Source: Deinococcus metallilatus
GTDB taxonomy: Bacteria; Deinococcota; Deinococci; Deinococcales; Deinococcaceae
NCBI RefSeq assembly: GCF_004758605.1
Contig: NZ_CP038510.1
Location: 356,501-420,500 of the forward strand
DNA length: 64,000 nt
Reading direction: 5' to 3'
The position numbers were made by a program, and so were the translations under genes. Position 1 is the stretch's first letter; each line of letters opens with the position of its first letter. The notes beneath the pieces are model-generated. The model was not told where the DNA came from, did no database searches, and saw only the letters and a list, made by a program, of their open reading frames with translations. Of the stretch, positions 9,023 through 26,817 are shown in pieces.

Positions 9023-10570
9023 CTAAGCGGGCGTTGACACTGGCCGGGCGCTCAACTCCAGCCAGTCCAGCTCCTCCTCGACGCGGTGGTAAGCGTCGTC
9101 CCCGATCTTACCGGTGTGGCGCAGATCAGCGATGGCCCGACGGGAAGCGCCCACCACCCGCTGCCGCAGCATGTTGTCCGGCGTGTCGTGCGGGTCCCCG
9201 CCGCTCCGGACCCGGCCGAGGTCCTCCCGGTATTCCAATCTGAGGCGCTGCGCGGCCTCGGAGTCGTCCCCCTCCAGCGCCTTCAGGGCCGCCTTGAGCG
9301 CCGCTCCCCGTGCCAGGCTGGTTTCCGTCTCCACCGTCGTGTCCCGGGGGAGTTGGAGGAGCAGCAGCAGCGGGCGCAGCGTCAGCCCCTGGATCACCAG
9401 CGTGCCCAGCACGACGACGAAGGCGGTGAGCTGGATGAAGTCCCGCTCGGGAAAGCCCTGCGGGAGCGCGAGGGCAGTCGCCAGCGTGACGATCCCGCGC
9501 ATCCCGGACCAGCCGATCACCAGCCCGCCCTTCGCCGTTGGCGGGGCCGTGGAGGGTTGAGCCGAGTGGGAACCCGGCGGGCGGTTGCTCTTCCTCCCCT
9601 GGGAGAGGGCGTAGGTCAAGGCCCAGACCAGGCGCACGGTGATCACCACACCCAGGATGATCAGTGCGGCACCGAGGAAGCGCCGGAGTTCTGTGCCGCT
9701 GAGTGCTTCGAGGATCGGCCCCAGTTGCAGGCCGATCAGGGTGAATGCCAGGACGTTCAGCACGAAGGTCACCGCGTCCCAGACAGCGAAAGTCGGCACC
9801 CTCAGCCGCGCCGACAGGGCCGAGCGTCGGCCTGCCGTCAGCCCGAAGACGACCGTGGTGACCACGGCGGAGAGGCCCAGACGCTCGGCGAGGAGCCACA
9901 CGCCGAAGGTGAACACGAATTGGAAGATGACCGAGGTGGGCGCGTCCTCGATGTGTTCGATCAGCAGACCGATCGGCCAGGCCAGCAGCCAGCCGACTGC
10001 GGCGCTGCCGAAGACGGTGAGGAAGAAGGTCGGCAGGACCCCGGCGGCACTGAAGCTCCCACTCATGACGGCCCCGACCGCCAGCGTGTAGATCAGCAGG
10101 GCGGAGGCGTCGTTCAAGAGGCTCTCGCCCTCCAGCACCTTGCGGAGGCGGTACGGCGGATTGACCTGCCGCAACACGGCCAGGGCCGCCACGGCGTCCG
10201 GGGGGGCAACCAGGGCACCGAGCGCAATGGCCGCCGCCCAGGGAAACTCGGGGAAGAGCAGCCGGGCGGTACAGGCCACGGCGACCGTCGTGAGGCCGAC
10301 CGCTACCACGACGAGCGACAAGACCGCCTGCCAGTTGTCCCGCAGGTCGCGCAGCGAGGTGTCGTAGGCCGCGTCCACCAGCACGGGGGCCACGAAGAGG
10401 GCGAGGATCAGTTCGGGCGGCAACTCGAAGCGGGGCGCGCCCGGGAGGAACGCGACGCAAGCTCCACCCACGGCGAGCAGGGTGGGATAGGGGATGTTCA
10501 GCCGCCGGGCAAGGACGGACAGAATGGTCGCTCCGAACAGGAGCCCGAGCAGAGTCTCGAAGATCAGCAT
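9023..10570 (-). CDS. CPA1-family Na+/H+ antiporter
   Basis: The 515-residue inner-membrane protein has about 12 hydrophobic segments (residues 1-420) and a charged cytoplasmic tail of about 100 residues. The ion-binding motif ALVAPPDAVAALAV and the following LEGESLLNDASAL are hallmarks of NhaP/YjcE-type CPA1 exchangers, as is the late WSGMRGIVTLATALALP segment. It would exchange sodium (or potassium) for protons. The ATG at 10570 is chosen because it directly precedes the first membrane segment; an in-frame start at 10678 would add an Arg/Pro-rich extension. It stands alone, convergent with the sialic acid operon. Confidence 0.9.
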   Translation of the reverse strand: MLIFETLLGLLFGATILSVLARRLNIPYPTLLAVGGACVAFLPGAPRFELPPELILALFVAPVLVDAAYDTSLRDLRDNWQAVLSLVVVAVGLTTVAVACTARLLFPEFPWAAAIALGALVAPPDAVAALAVLRQVNPPYRLRKVLEGESLLNDASALLIYTLAVGAVMSGSFSAAGVLPTFFLTVFGSAAVGWLLAWPIGLLIEHIEDAPTSVIFQFVFTFGVWLLAERLGLSAVVTTVVFGLTAGRRSALSARLRVPTFAVWDAVTFVLNVLAFTLIGLQLGPILEALSGTELRRFLGAALIILGVVITVRLVWALTYALSQGRKSNRPPGSHSAQPSTAPPTAKGGLVIGWSGMRGIVTLATALALPQGFPERDFIQLTAFVVVLGTLVIQGLTLRPLLLLLQLPRDTTVETETSLARGAALKAALKALEGDDSEAAQRLRLEYREDLGRVRSGGDPHDTPDNMLRQRVVGASRRAIADLRHTGKIGDDAYHRVEEELDWLELSARPVSTPA

Positions 10571-11064
10571 GCGTGTGGGGCCTCCCTGGAGGGGCTCGGC
10601 AGGATGATCATAGGTGGGCGATCCGATGTCCCGGCGTCTCGCCCCTCTCCCGGGCCGAAGTGCCTGACGGGTGGGCACAACCCTTCAGCGTGCCCGCCAT
10701 GAGCGTATCTAACTTGAATATCAGCAGAGGGTGAGCTGGCCTCCGCAGTGGGCCTTGCTGAGGCAAGACCCTGAACCTCACGAGGTCTGGGTCAGAAACT
10801 CAGATCGAGAACTGGGAATCCGTACGACAACGTCAAGATGGAGAGCTTTGACAAGACCCTGAAGACCGGGGAGGTTGATCTGCAAGAGTACGTCGATCTG
10901 GACGATGCAGGGCGGCAGACTTCACTCCAATCTGGGATACATCCCACCCACCGAGTTCGCCGCCCGTTACACTGCGGCCCAGAAGTGACTTGCCCTGCGG
11001 TCGGCTCCATGGGGCTCACTCCAACCCTTCTTCCCGGGTGTTGACCCTCTTTTCAGGAGGACCC
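10571..11064. other. Intergenic region with IS3 debris
   Basis: This stretch separates the divergent antiporter and GH2 genes. Apart from the IS3-family transposase remnant at 10793-10988, and the GH2 ribosome binding site (AGGAGG at 11055-11060), I see no intact gene. Confidence 0.5.
10793..10988 (+). pseudogene. IS3-family transposase C-terminal remnant
   Basis: Translation gives RTGNPYDNVKMESFDKTLK, the segment around the last acidic residue of the IS3 (IS150-like) DDE integrase. After a frame change near 10910 it continues RLHSNLGYIPPTEFAARYT and stops at 10986-10988. Only about 65 residues of the C-terminus remain, with a small deletion and frameshift, and no terminal inverted repeat is evident. 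It is a dead fragment of an old insertion. Confidence 0.8.
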
Positions 11065-12969
<1,905 letters not shown>

Positions 12970-13640
12970 CGCCGGGAGCTGCCCTGCCTGCGTCGACAGG
13001 GAACGGGGGGGCGTGGGTGTGCAACCAGCGCGAGCGGTACGGGCACCCGCAGTATCGTCCTCAAGGTATTGCCATGAAGCGGGATCGCTGGCCACTGTGC
13101 CTGGCCCTGATCCTCCACAACGTGCAGGTCGGCAAACCGGTCAAGGCACCGCCCAGAACCGGGCGGAGACACTGAACTGCGGTGTCCCACATCCACCACG
13201 CCATTTTGAACTGGGTAGCTGAAGGCCAAGGCGGCCCATGCTTTCAAGCCTTTGACGTTGTTTTTCAGGGGGACGTGGGGGCTCCGCCTGCCTCGCTGAC
13301 CTGGATGGTGAAGCTCCGTGTCGATCCTGCGGGCTCCAGCCCCACATCTGCCGTGGAAGGTTGTCATGACGGGGTATTAAAAATTCGAGGGAAACTCACC
13401 GGACCGTAGAAAAAAGTGGAATAAAATTTCCCGTCCTTTCTCTCGCTTCCGGTCAGAGGTCGAGGTATATGGGGATTTTCGGGAGGAAGTTGTGGTCGAC
13501 AGTTTCGGGGTGCAACGGCCTGTCAAGATGGAGCGAAACAATACGCGCTGCTGCTCTTTCAAAAACTGAAACGGCCCGTTAGATTTGGGGTGGTTTCCAC
13601 AGTTCAGGTTGTTTTCCTCCCCCAGCGCGGTGACTTTCCT
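12970..13640. other. Long intergenic region before the RpiR operon
   Basis: About 670 bases without a recognisable gene. The second half drops in GC and contains an AT-rich tract at about 13376-13432 with an imperfect inverted repeat (GGAAT and ATTTCC at 13421-13434 or so), a plausible regulator site upstream of rpiR. I could not assign any protein fragment in the first half. Confidence 0.4.
13419..13436. promoter_or_regulatory. Possible RpiR-type operator
   Basis: GGAATAAAATTTCC is an imperfect inverted repeat with GGAA/TTTCC arms around an A/T core, the general shape of sites bound by RpiR/MurR regulators (GAAA-N-TTTC). It lies about 200 nt upstream of the rpiR start in an AT-rich island. 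Only one copy was noticed. Confidence 0.3.
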
Positions 13641-14513
<873 letters not shown>

Positions 14514-14541
14514 CTTCTCTCGCCCCCACAAGGAGACTGTG

Positions 14542-15828
<1,287 letters not shown>

Positions 15829-15832
15829 GGCC

Positions 15833-16746
15833 ATGACCTCCGCCCCCACCCGGACGCGGGGGCAGCCACGGCCAGGAGGAAGCTTCTCCTCCTGGCTGGA
15901 CCGGAACATCCGCTGGGTGTTTCCGCTGCCCGCTCTGGCCGCGCTGTTCGCGCTGACGATCCTGCCGCTGCTGTTCAACCTGATCCTGAGTACCCAGGAC
16001 CGCTCGGTCAGTGACGCCCTGCCCAGCCGGTCCGTGGGTCTGGGCAACTTCGTGCAGGCGTTTCAGGACCCGCGCTTCTGGAATGCCACGAAGCTGATGT
16101 TCGAGTTCACGCTGATCGCGGTGCCCCTCCAGATGCTGCTGGGGCTGGGCCTCGCGCTGCTGCTTAACCGCCACATGCGGGCGCAGGGGCTGGTGCGCGC
16201 GGCGGTGCTGCTGCCCATGATCAGCACGCCGGTCGCCGTGGGCCTGATCTGGGCGCTGATGATGGACCCCAACCTCGGGGTGCTGAACTACTTCCTCCAG
16301 ACCCTGGGCCTGGGACGCAGCCTGTGGCTGGCCGACCCCCGGCTGGTGATCCCGGCGCTGGCGCTGGTGGACATCTGGCAGTGGACGCCGCTGGTGGCCC
16401 TGATCCTGCTGGCGGGGTTGCAGACCATGCCCGACGATCCCTTCGAGGCCGCGCGCATCGACGGCGCGAGCAGTTGGCAGGCCTTCCGCTACATCACCTG
16501 GCCGCTGCTCCAGCCCGCGCTGTTCGCCGCGCTGACCATCCGCCTGATCGACGCCCTCAAGACCTTCGACATCATCGAGGTGATGACGCAGGGCGGCCCC
16601 GGCAACGCCAGCGAGACGCTGAACGTCTACGCCTATCACACCGGCTTTGAGTTCCTGCGGGTGGGCTACACCGCCTCGCTGCTCACGCTGCTGCTGGTCA
16701 TCGTGGCGGTGGTCGCCATCGGCGTGAACCTGTTGCGGAGGCAGGC

Positions 16747-16750
<4 letters not shown>
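15833..16750 (+). CDS. Sugar ABC transporter permease, MalF type
   Basis: The 305-residue inner-membrane protein has six predicted membrane segments and the EAA loop [22 protein letters not shown] used to contact the ATPase. The extended cytoplasmic N-terminus (residues 1-30) is Arg/Pro-rich. The stop codon overlaps the start of the next permease by 4 nt (ATGA), so the two are translationally coupled. Together they form the CUT1 channel. Confidence 0.9.
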
Positions 16751-20615
<3,865 letters not shown>

Positions 20616-20637
20616 CCCTGTCCCAAGGAGCTTGTGA

Positions 20638-21684
20638 ATGGAATTGACCATGCGTTGGTTTGGCCCGGCAGACCCGGTGCAGCTCTGGCAATTGCGGCAG
20701 GTCCCCAATCTGTCGGGGGTCGTGACCGCCCTGCACGACTTCGCGCCGGGAGAGCCGTGGACGCGGCAGGCCATGCAGGACCTGCGGCAACGGGTCGAGG
20801 TGGCTGGCCTGCGCCTGAGCGTCATCGAGAGCATTCCGGTCCATGAGGACATCAAGCTGGGGAACGAACGGTGTGGCGAGCGCATCGAGGCATGGACCGA
20901 GAGCCTGCGGGTGGTGGCGGACGCGGGTGTCCGGACCGTCTGCTACAACTTCATGCCGGTCTTCGACTGGACCCGCACCGACCTCGCGCACCCCCGGCCG
21001 GACGGCAGCACCAGCCTGATCTTCCGGCAGGCCGAGGTGGAACAGCTCCGCATCGGGGTCGGGGAGCTGAGCCTGCCCGGCTGGGCCGAGGCGTATACGC
21101 CCGCCGAACTGGCGGACCTGCGCGCGGCGTATCAGGGCGTGGACGCGGCGGCGCTGCGCCAGAATCTCGCGTCCTTCCTGCGGGCGGTGGTGCCGGAGGC
21201 CGCCCGGCTGGGCGTGAAGCTCGCCATTCATCCCGACGACCCGCCCTGGCCGGTGCTGGGCCTTCCCCGCGTGGTCAGCACCGCCGAGGACCTGCGCTTC
21301 ATTCTGGACGCGGTGCCGGACGAGCACAACGGCCTGACCTTCTGCCTGGGATCGCTGGGCGCGCGCCCGGACAACGACCTGCGGGCGATGGTCGAAGCCT
21401 TCGCGCCCCGCATCCACTTTGTCCACGCCCGCAACGTGAGGCGCCACAGCGACCGCGATTTCGACGAGGTGCCGCACGTCAGCCGTTTCGGTAGCACCGA
21501 CCTCGCGGCGGTCATCATGCGCCTGGAGGAACTGCGCCCGGACGTGCCGGTTCGCCCGGACCACGGACGGATGATCTGGGGGGAGACGGGCCGCCCCGGG
21601 TACGGCCTGTACGACCGCGCGCTGGGGGCGATGTACCTGCAAGGGCTGATCGACGCCGTGCAGGAACGGAGGAGCCATGCCTGA
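20638..21684 (+). CDS. uxuA: Mannonate dehydratase
   Basis: The 348-residue protein matches UxuA along its length: MRWFGPADPVQLWQLRQV at the start, VIESIPVHEDIKLG, CYNFMPVFDWTRTDL, KLAIHPDDPPWPVLGLPR and the metal-ligand segments IHFVHARNVR and RPDHGR. It dehydrates D-mannonate to 2-keto-3-deoxygluconate. AAGGAG lies 6-8 nt before the ATG. Uronate isomerase (UxaC) and fructuronate reductase (UxuB), which make mannonate from glucuronate, are not in the window. Its stop overlaps the next aldolase gene by 8 nt. Confidence 0.93.
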   Translation: MELTMRWFGPADPVQLWQLRQVPNLSGVVTALHDFAPGEPWTRQAMQDLRQRVEVAGLRLSVIESIPVHEDIKLGNERCGERIEAWTESLRVVADAGVRTVCYNFMPVFDWTRTDLAHPRPDGSTSLIFRQAEVEQLRIGVGELSLPGWAEAYTPAELADLRAAYQGVDAAALRQNLASFLRAVVPEAARLGVKLAIHPDDPPWPVLGLPRVVSTAEDLRFILDAVPDEHNGLTFCLGSLGARPDNDLRAMVEAFAPRIHFVHARNVRRHSDRDFDEVPHVSRFGSTDLAAVIMRLEELRPDVPVRPDHGRMIWGETGRPGYGLYDRALGAMYLQGLIDAVQERRSHA

Positions 21685-22320
21685 CCTGCTCAGCGAGGTG
21701 CGCCGCACCAAGATTCTCGCCATCCTGCGCGGCGTGCCCGCCCGGCACGCGCCGAAACTGGTCGAGACGCTGCGGGGCGCGGGCACCGAACTCTTCGAGG
21801 TCGCCCTGAGTGACGACCTGGGCTTGCCCTCGCTGCGGGCCATCCGCGCCGCCTTTCCTGACCTGACGCTGGGCGCAGGCACGGTGGTCACGCCGGACCT
21901 CGCCCGACAGGCGCAGGGGGCGGGGGCCACCTTCCTGGTCACGCCGCATCTGGTGCCAGACGTGAATGCCTATGCCCGCGAGCATGGCCTGGGCCTGCTC
22001 AGCGGCGCCCTGACCCCCACCGAGATTTACACGGCCCACACGCAGGGCAGCGCCGCCGTCAAGGTCTTTCCGGCCAGCAGCCTCGGCCCGGACTACTTCC
22101 GGCAGTTGCGCGGCCCGTACCCGCACCTCCCGCTCCTGGCAGTCGGGGGCGTGGACGCCCGGAACCTGAAGGACTACCTCCAGGCGGGGGCGGTCGGCGC
22201 GGGCGTCGGCGGGGCGCTGACCCGGGCCGACTGGACGAATCCCGACTGGGCCGGACTGCGGCGCAGGGCCGCAGAACTGATGCAGAGCGCGCAGGACGGA
22301 TTCATCCCTGGAGTCACCTT

Positions 22321-22324
<4 letters not shown>
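21677..22324 (+). CDS. KDPG/KDPGal-type aldolase, copy 2
   Basis: The 215-residue class I aldolase has [28 protein letters not shown] and the Schiff-base lysine in AVKVFPAS. The AILRG start is closer to classical Eda/DgoA than copy 1 is. It lies between uxuA and dgoD, with 8- and 4-nt overlaps, so it may be the 6-phosphogalactonate-specific enzyme (DgoA type), leaving KDPG to copy 1. That division is an inference. Confidence 0.85.
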
Positions 22325-23469
<1,145 letters not shown>

Positions 23470-23780
23470 CGGCACAGGTCAGCAGCCGTGGCCCAGCAGT
23501 TGTGCCACGTTACCGTGCAGGATGTGCCCGGCGGCCCGCTCCGCACATCAAGTTCCTGCGGCCACTCCCCGAACTCTGATGTGAGACGGACACGTGAGGG
23601 GCCTCGATCCCCACCGCCGCGAGGCTGCCTCCGCCACCGAAAACACCCGTTAAGGTCTTGAAGCCTTTGTTCGTCAGTCAATTTCCAGCCATGAGCACAG
23701 TTCCGCGATTCCCCGAGGCCCAGTTTGGGTCCTCATTCTGGGGAGAAATTCTTTCTCGGCGCCAGAAAAAACATCACCGG
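23470..23780. other. Convergent intergenic region after dgoD
   Basis: About 310 bases between converging genes. Besides the short amidohydrolase-like remnant at 23479-23541 on the minus strand I see no gene, and no strong terminator hairpin. Confidence 0.4.
23479..23541 (-). pseudogene. C-terminal remnant resembling an amidohydrolase
   Basis: On the minus strand a short frame reads AERAAGHILHGNVAQLLGHG and then stops at 23479-23481. The GHILHGNVAQLLG pattern is the usual C-terminal helix of amidohydrolase-2/TIM-barrel lactonases (ILxGNAARLLGL). Nothing upstream is recognisable. It may be the relic of a lactonase gene once beside the aldonate operon. Confidence 0.35.
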
Positions 23781-24782
23781 TCACGGCACTTCGATGACCA
23801 CCTTTCCTGTCGCTCGCCCGGTTTCGCTGTAAGCGAGTGCTTCGCGTGTTTCATCCAGAGAAAACACCCGGTCAATCACGGGGCGAATCGTGCCGTCCTG
23901 CAACATGGCGCCCAGCACTTCCAGTTGTTTCCCGTCGGGGCGCATGAACAGGTAAGCGAACTTGACGTGGTAACGCCGGGCCAGCCTGTAATCCTTGATA
24001 TGCGTCGCCGCGAGGCCCAACCGAACCGGCCACGCAATGTTGCGCTCACGCACGGCTTGCGGCGTCGGCGCGCCGTTGATGGTGACGAGCGTTCCGCCCC
24101 GGCGCAGCACCTTGAATGACCGGGCCAGCACGTCTCCACCCTGGGTATCCAGCACGAAATCCTGGTCTGAAAGGAGTTCATCGAACCGCTGCGTGCGGTA
24201 GTCGATCACCGTCTGCGCTCCCAATTCGCGGACGAGCGCCTCATTGCGCGCTGAGACGGTGGTGGCAACCTCTGCCCCGAGCGAGTGGGCCAGTTGAATG
24301 GCGATGCTGCCCACGCCACCCGACCCGGCCTGAATCAGCACCTTTTGCCCCGGACTGACGTGTCCAATCTCCGTGAGGGCCTGCCAGGCAGTCAGTCCAA
24401 CCAGTGGAATACTCGCGGCCTCGACGTGCGTGAGCCGTGCGGGCTTGTGCGCGGCCTCCTTTTCCCCGACCAGGGCATACTCGGCAAAGGCCCCGATGCG
24501 GTCTTTATCGAGGCGGGCGAAGACCTCGTCACCGACGGCAAAGCGGGTGACGGCGGAACCGACGGCGACCACTTCACCGGACAGGTCACTGCCCAGGATC
24601 AAGGGGAGCCGGTAAGGCAGGATGGGACGCAGGCGACCACTCCGAATAGCGAGGTCGATGGGGTTGACACTCGCGGCCCGCACCCGCACCAGCAGGTCAT
24701 GGGGGCCGGGCTGCGGTTGAGGCAGAAAGCCGATCTGTACCGCGTCGTTCGGGCCGTAGCGTTCTATGTAAGCTGCTTTCAT
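23781..24782 (-). CDS. NADPH:quinone reductase-like medium-chain dehydrogenase
   Basis: The 333-residue zinc-free MDR enzyme has an N-terminal GroES-like domain (about 1-120, with NPIDLAIRSG and LGSDLSGEVVAVG) and a Rossmann domain with AGSGGVGSIAIQLA (about 152-165) for NADPH. It lacks the zinc-binding cysteines of alcohol dehydrogenases. It would reduce quinones or alpha,beta-unsaturated carbonyls. It is coupled to the TetR gene through an ATGA overlap at 24779-24782, and a DJ-1-type gene is divergent, suggesting a response to electrophiles such as methylglyoxal or quinones. Confidence 0.88.
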   Translation of the reverse strand: MKAAYIERYGPNDAVQIGFLPQPQPGPHDLLVRVRAASVNPIDLAIRSGRLRPILPYRLPLILGSDLSGEVVAVGSAVTRFAVGDEVFARLDKDRIGAFAEYALVGEKEAAHKPARLTHVEAASIPLVGLTAWQALTEIGHVSPGQKVLIQAGSGGVGSIAIQLAHSLGAEVATTVSARNEALVRELGAQTVIDYRTQRFDELLSDQDFVLDTQGGDVLARSFKVLRRGGTLVTINGAPTPQAVRERNIAWPVRLGLAATHIKDYRLARRYHVKFAYLFMRPDGKQLEVLGAMLQDGTIRPVIDRVFSLDETREALAYSETGRATGKVVIEVP

Positions 24783-25387
24783 TTTTCCTCCCGGTTTGCT
24801 GGGGCTATTCCCTGCCAGGCGAACTGGATGGCAAGGGCCGCCGCGTCCTGCCAGGACATGCCTTCGAGCAGGTCGTCGGTGGCGAGGGTGGCGACCCCGT
24901 GAAAATTGGCGAACGCCACCAGGGCGATGTGTTTGGGATCACCCGCCTGCACCTCCCCGCTGTGCTGGGCCGCGGCAATGGTGGTGGTGAGGGTTTGCAG
25001 GGTCGAGCAACTGATTTTGCGGAGTGCGCCGCTGGCGTCTGGATGGTGTTTGGTAGCGTACATGAGGCGCAGGATGCGGGGATGGGTCACGGCGAACTGG
25101 ACGTAAGCAAGGGCGGCGGCCTTAAACCGCGCTTCAAAGGGTTCGGTCGTGGTGTAAATCTCGGCGAGGATCTGGTTGAGCTGTTCAAAGCCAGTGACCG
25201 CGAGGGCGTCCAGCAGCGCCTGTTTGTCCTTGAAGTGGCGGGCGGAGGCACCGTGACTGACGCCCAGTTCACGGGCCAGGGCACGCAGGGACAGGTTCTC
25301 CACGCCTTCCCGCTCAATGATGTCCCAGGCGCGTCTGAGCAGTTCGGCCCGGAGGTTGCCGTGATGGTAGGGGCGTCCTTCGCTCAC
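24779..25387 (-). CDS. TetR-family repressor
   Basis: The 202-residue regulator begins with the TetR helix-turn-helix (GRPYHHGNLRAELLRRAW, LSLRALARELGVSHGA, HFKDKQALLDAL) and has a TetR_C ligand domain. The GTG at 25387 is preferred: a TACACT -10 box ends 6 nt before it, giving a leaderless transcript, and the family usually starts right at SEGRP. An ATG at 25414 would lie inside the operator. It is co-transcribed with the reductase gene and probably represses both itself and the divergent DJ-1 gene through the CATTG-ACAA-CAATG palindrome. Confidence 0.85.
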   Translation of the reverse strand: MSEGRPYHHGNLRAELLRRAWDIIEREGVENLSLRALARELGVSHGASARHFKDKQALLDALAVTGFEQLNQILAEIYTTTEPFEARFKAAALAYVQFAVTHPRILRLMYATKHHPDASGALRKISCSTLQTLTTTIAAAQHSGEVQAGDPKHIALVAFANFHGVATLATDDLLEGMSWQDAAALAIQFAWQGIAPANREEK

Positions 25388-25393
25388 GGCGCG

Positions 25394-25442
25394 AGTGTAG
25401 CGCGAAGTAGGCATTGACAACAATGCTATCGGTGACTACATT
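25394..25442. promoter_or_regulatory. Divergent leaderless promoters with TetR operator
   Basis: Plus strand: TTGACA (25414-25419), 17-nt spacer, TACATT (25437-25442), and the ATG of the DJ-1 gene 7 nt later. Minus strand: TTGTTG (25418-25423), 18-nt spacer, TACACT (25394-25399), and a GTG 6 nt later. The palindrome CATTG-ACAA-CAATG (25412-25425) overlaps both -35 boxes, so one bound dimer could shut off both genes. Confidence 0.65.
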
Positions 25443-25449
25443 GGGACAC

Positions 25450-26178
25450 ATGGCTGCTTCCAATACCCCAGACGCCGAACCGAAACGGGTGCTGTTCGTC
25501 GTCACTGCCGCCGACCGCTGGACGCTGAAAGACGGTACCGTCCACCCTTCCGGCTACTGGGGCGAAGAATTGGCGATGCCGCACAAAATTTTCAGTGAAG
25601 CAGGTTGGAACATCACCCTCGCCACACCGGGCGGCAAGGCCCCCACGCTGGATCGCCTCAGCATGAACTGGACGGCGGGTTCTTCCTCCAAACGGCACGC
25701 AATCGCGGATTACCTGCTCTCGATCAAACCCCAGTTGGATCATCCCCGGTCACTGGGCACCGTGAATCCCGATGACTATGACCTGGTGTTCTACCCCGGC
25801 GGTCACGGCCCGATGGAAGACCTGGCCTATGATGAAGTTTCGGGTGCGCTGCTGACCCGCAGGCTGAACTCGGGGAGGCCGCTGGCCCTGCTGTGCCACG
25901 CGCCTGCCGCCGCCCTCGCGGCCAGGAATCCCGATGGGTCATGGCCGTTTGAGGGCTACCGCATGACCGGACTGTCGAACACCGAGGAGCGCCTGAACAC
26001 CTTTGGTTGGAAAGCCAAGTGGTTCCTGGAAGACCGCCTGCGTGAGGAGGGCGCAGAGTACGTCAAGGGCGCCATCCCCCTGCTCCCCTTCCTGGTGGTG
26101 GATCGCAACCTCTACACTGGGCAGAATCCCGCGTCCTCTGAACAGCTTGCCAAGCGTCTGGTCGCTGACCTGAGCTGA
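25450..26178 (+). CDS. DJ-1/PfpI-family protein (Hsp31/glyoxalase III-like)
   Basis: The 242-residue protein has the DJ-1/PfpI fold. The nucleophile cysteine is in ALLCHAPAAAL, after the acidic residue of YPGGHGPMEDL. The long inserts (NWTAGSS, WFLEDRLREEGAEY) match the Hsp31-type branch, which includes glutathione-independent glyoxalase III and chaperone or deglycase activities. The ATG at 25450 follows a promoter -10 box by 7 nt, so the mRNA should be leaderless. With the divergent TetR/quinone reductase operon it probably serves in reactive-carbonyl defence. Confidence 0.85.
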   Translation: MAASNTPDAEPKRVLFVVTAADRWTLKDGTVHPSGYWGEELAMPHKIFSEAGWNITLATPGGKAPTLDRLSMNWTAGSSSKRHAIADYLLSIKPQLDHPRSLGTVNPDDYDLVFYPGGHGPMEDLAYDEVSGALLTRRLNSGRPLALLCHAPAAALAARNPDGSWPFEGYRMTGLSNTEERLNTFGWKAKWFLEDRLREEGAEYVKGAIPLLPFLVVDRNLYTGQNPASSEQLAKRLVADLS

Positions 26179-26179
26179 G

Positions 26180-26266
26180 GCCCTGGCGCTGACGACACCA
26201 CTGCTGTGGAAGCACATCGACCCCTTTGGGCGTTACCACTTCGATATGAGCCGTATCCGAGACTGA
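26180..26266 (+). pseudogene. Tn3-family transposase C-terminal remnant
   Basis: Immediately after the DJ-1 gene the plus strand encodes LTTPLLWKHIDPFGRYHFD followed by MSRIRD and a stop at 26264-26266. The W-HI-x-GRY-FD pattern is the typical C-terminus of Tn3-family TnpA (GWEHINxxGxYxF). Only about 28 residues remain. Confidence 0.55.
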
Positions 26267-26313
26267 CTGAGACAGCATTCATGCCCTTAACGGACGCTTT
26301 CGGGCGAATGTGG

Positions 26314-26577
26314 TTATGACCCGCTTGTGGCCTGACGAACCACAGCGATGGCCCTTGCGCTCAGGGCGACGGAGACGCGACCCGCAGAACGCTTCCGCAA
26401 GTCGCTGAACAGATCAGCGACCTCCCGCACGTTCCGGTTCATGGCCTGCGCGTAGGGCAACAGGCGTTCGCCTATGTCGTTCAGGACCATCCCCCGCACC
26501 CGCCCGGTGTAGAGGGGCTGCCCGATCTGTTCCTGCGGTGCCTGGAGTTGCCCATCCACGGCGGGTTGGCTGACTGC
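26314..26577 (-). pseudogene. LysR-family regulator N-terminal remnant
   Basis: The minus strand reads AVSQPAVDGQLQAPQEQIG and continues with QPLYTG, LNDIGERLLPYAQAM and a linker helix before a stop at 26314. This is the helix-turn-helix and wing of a LysR regulator (SQPAVSxQLxxLEExxGxxLFxR), without a start codon or ligand domain. Key positions are altered, so it is non-functional debris beside the Tn3 remnant. Confidence 0.55.
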
Positions 26578-26817
26578 CCAACCTCTGCTGGTACGGAGCG
26601 GAAGGCCACACGGTCACGCGCCGGGTCTGGTTGGCGGACGTGGGGCCGCCTCCCACTCGCGCTATGCTGGCCTGCTTCATCCCCTGGCCGCGTGAACAAA
26701 CGCTCAAGCGCACGTGAACCTCCGAGATTCACCACGGGGCGGCCCACTGCTACGGTGTTTTCAGCGTCGCCCGCGTTCGCCTTTTTTCAACGGCCCGGCC
26801 CGGGTTTCTGGGGAAAT

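Noticed and set aside
12970..13590. A coding gene in the gap between GH2 and rpiR
   Set aside because: Short frames exist on both strands but none has a good start, recognisable motifs or consistent codon bias.
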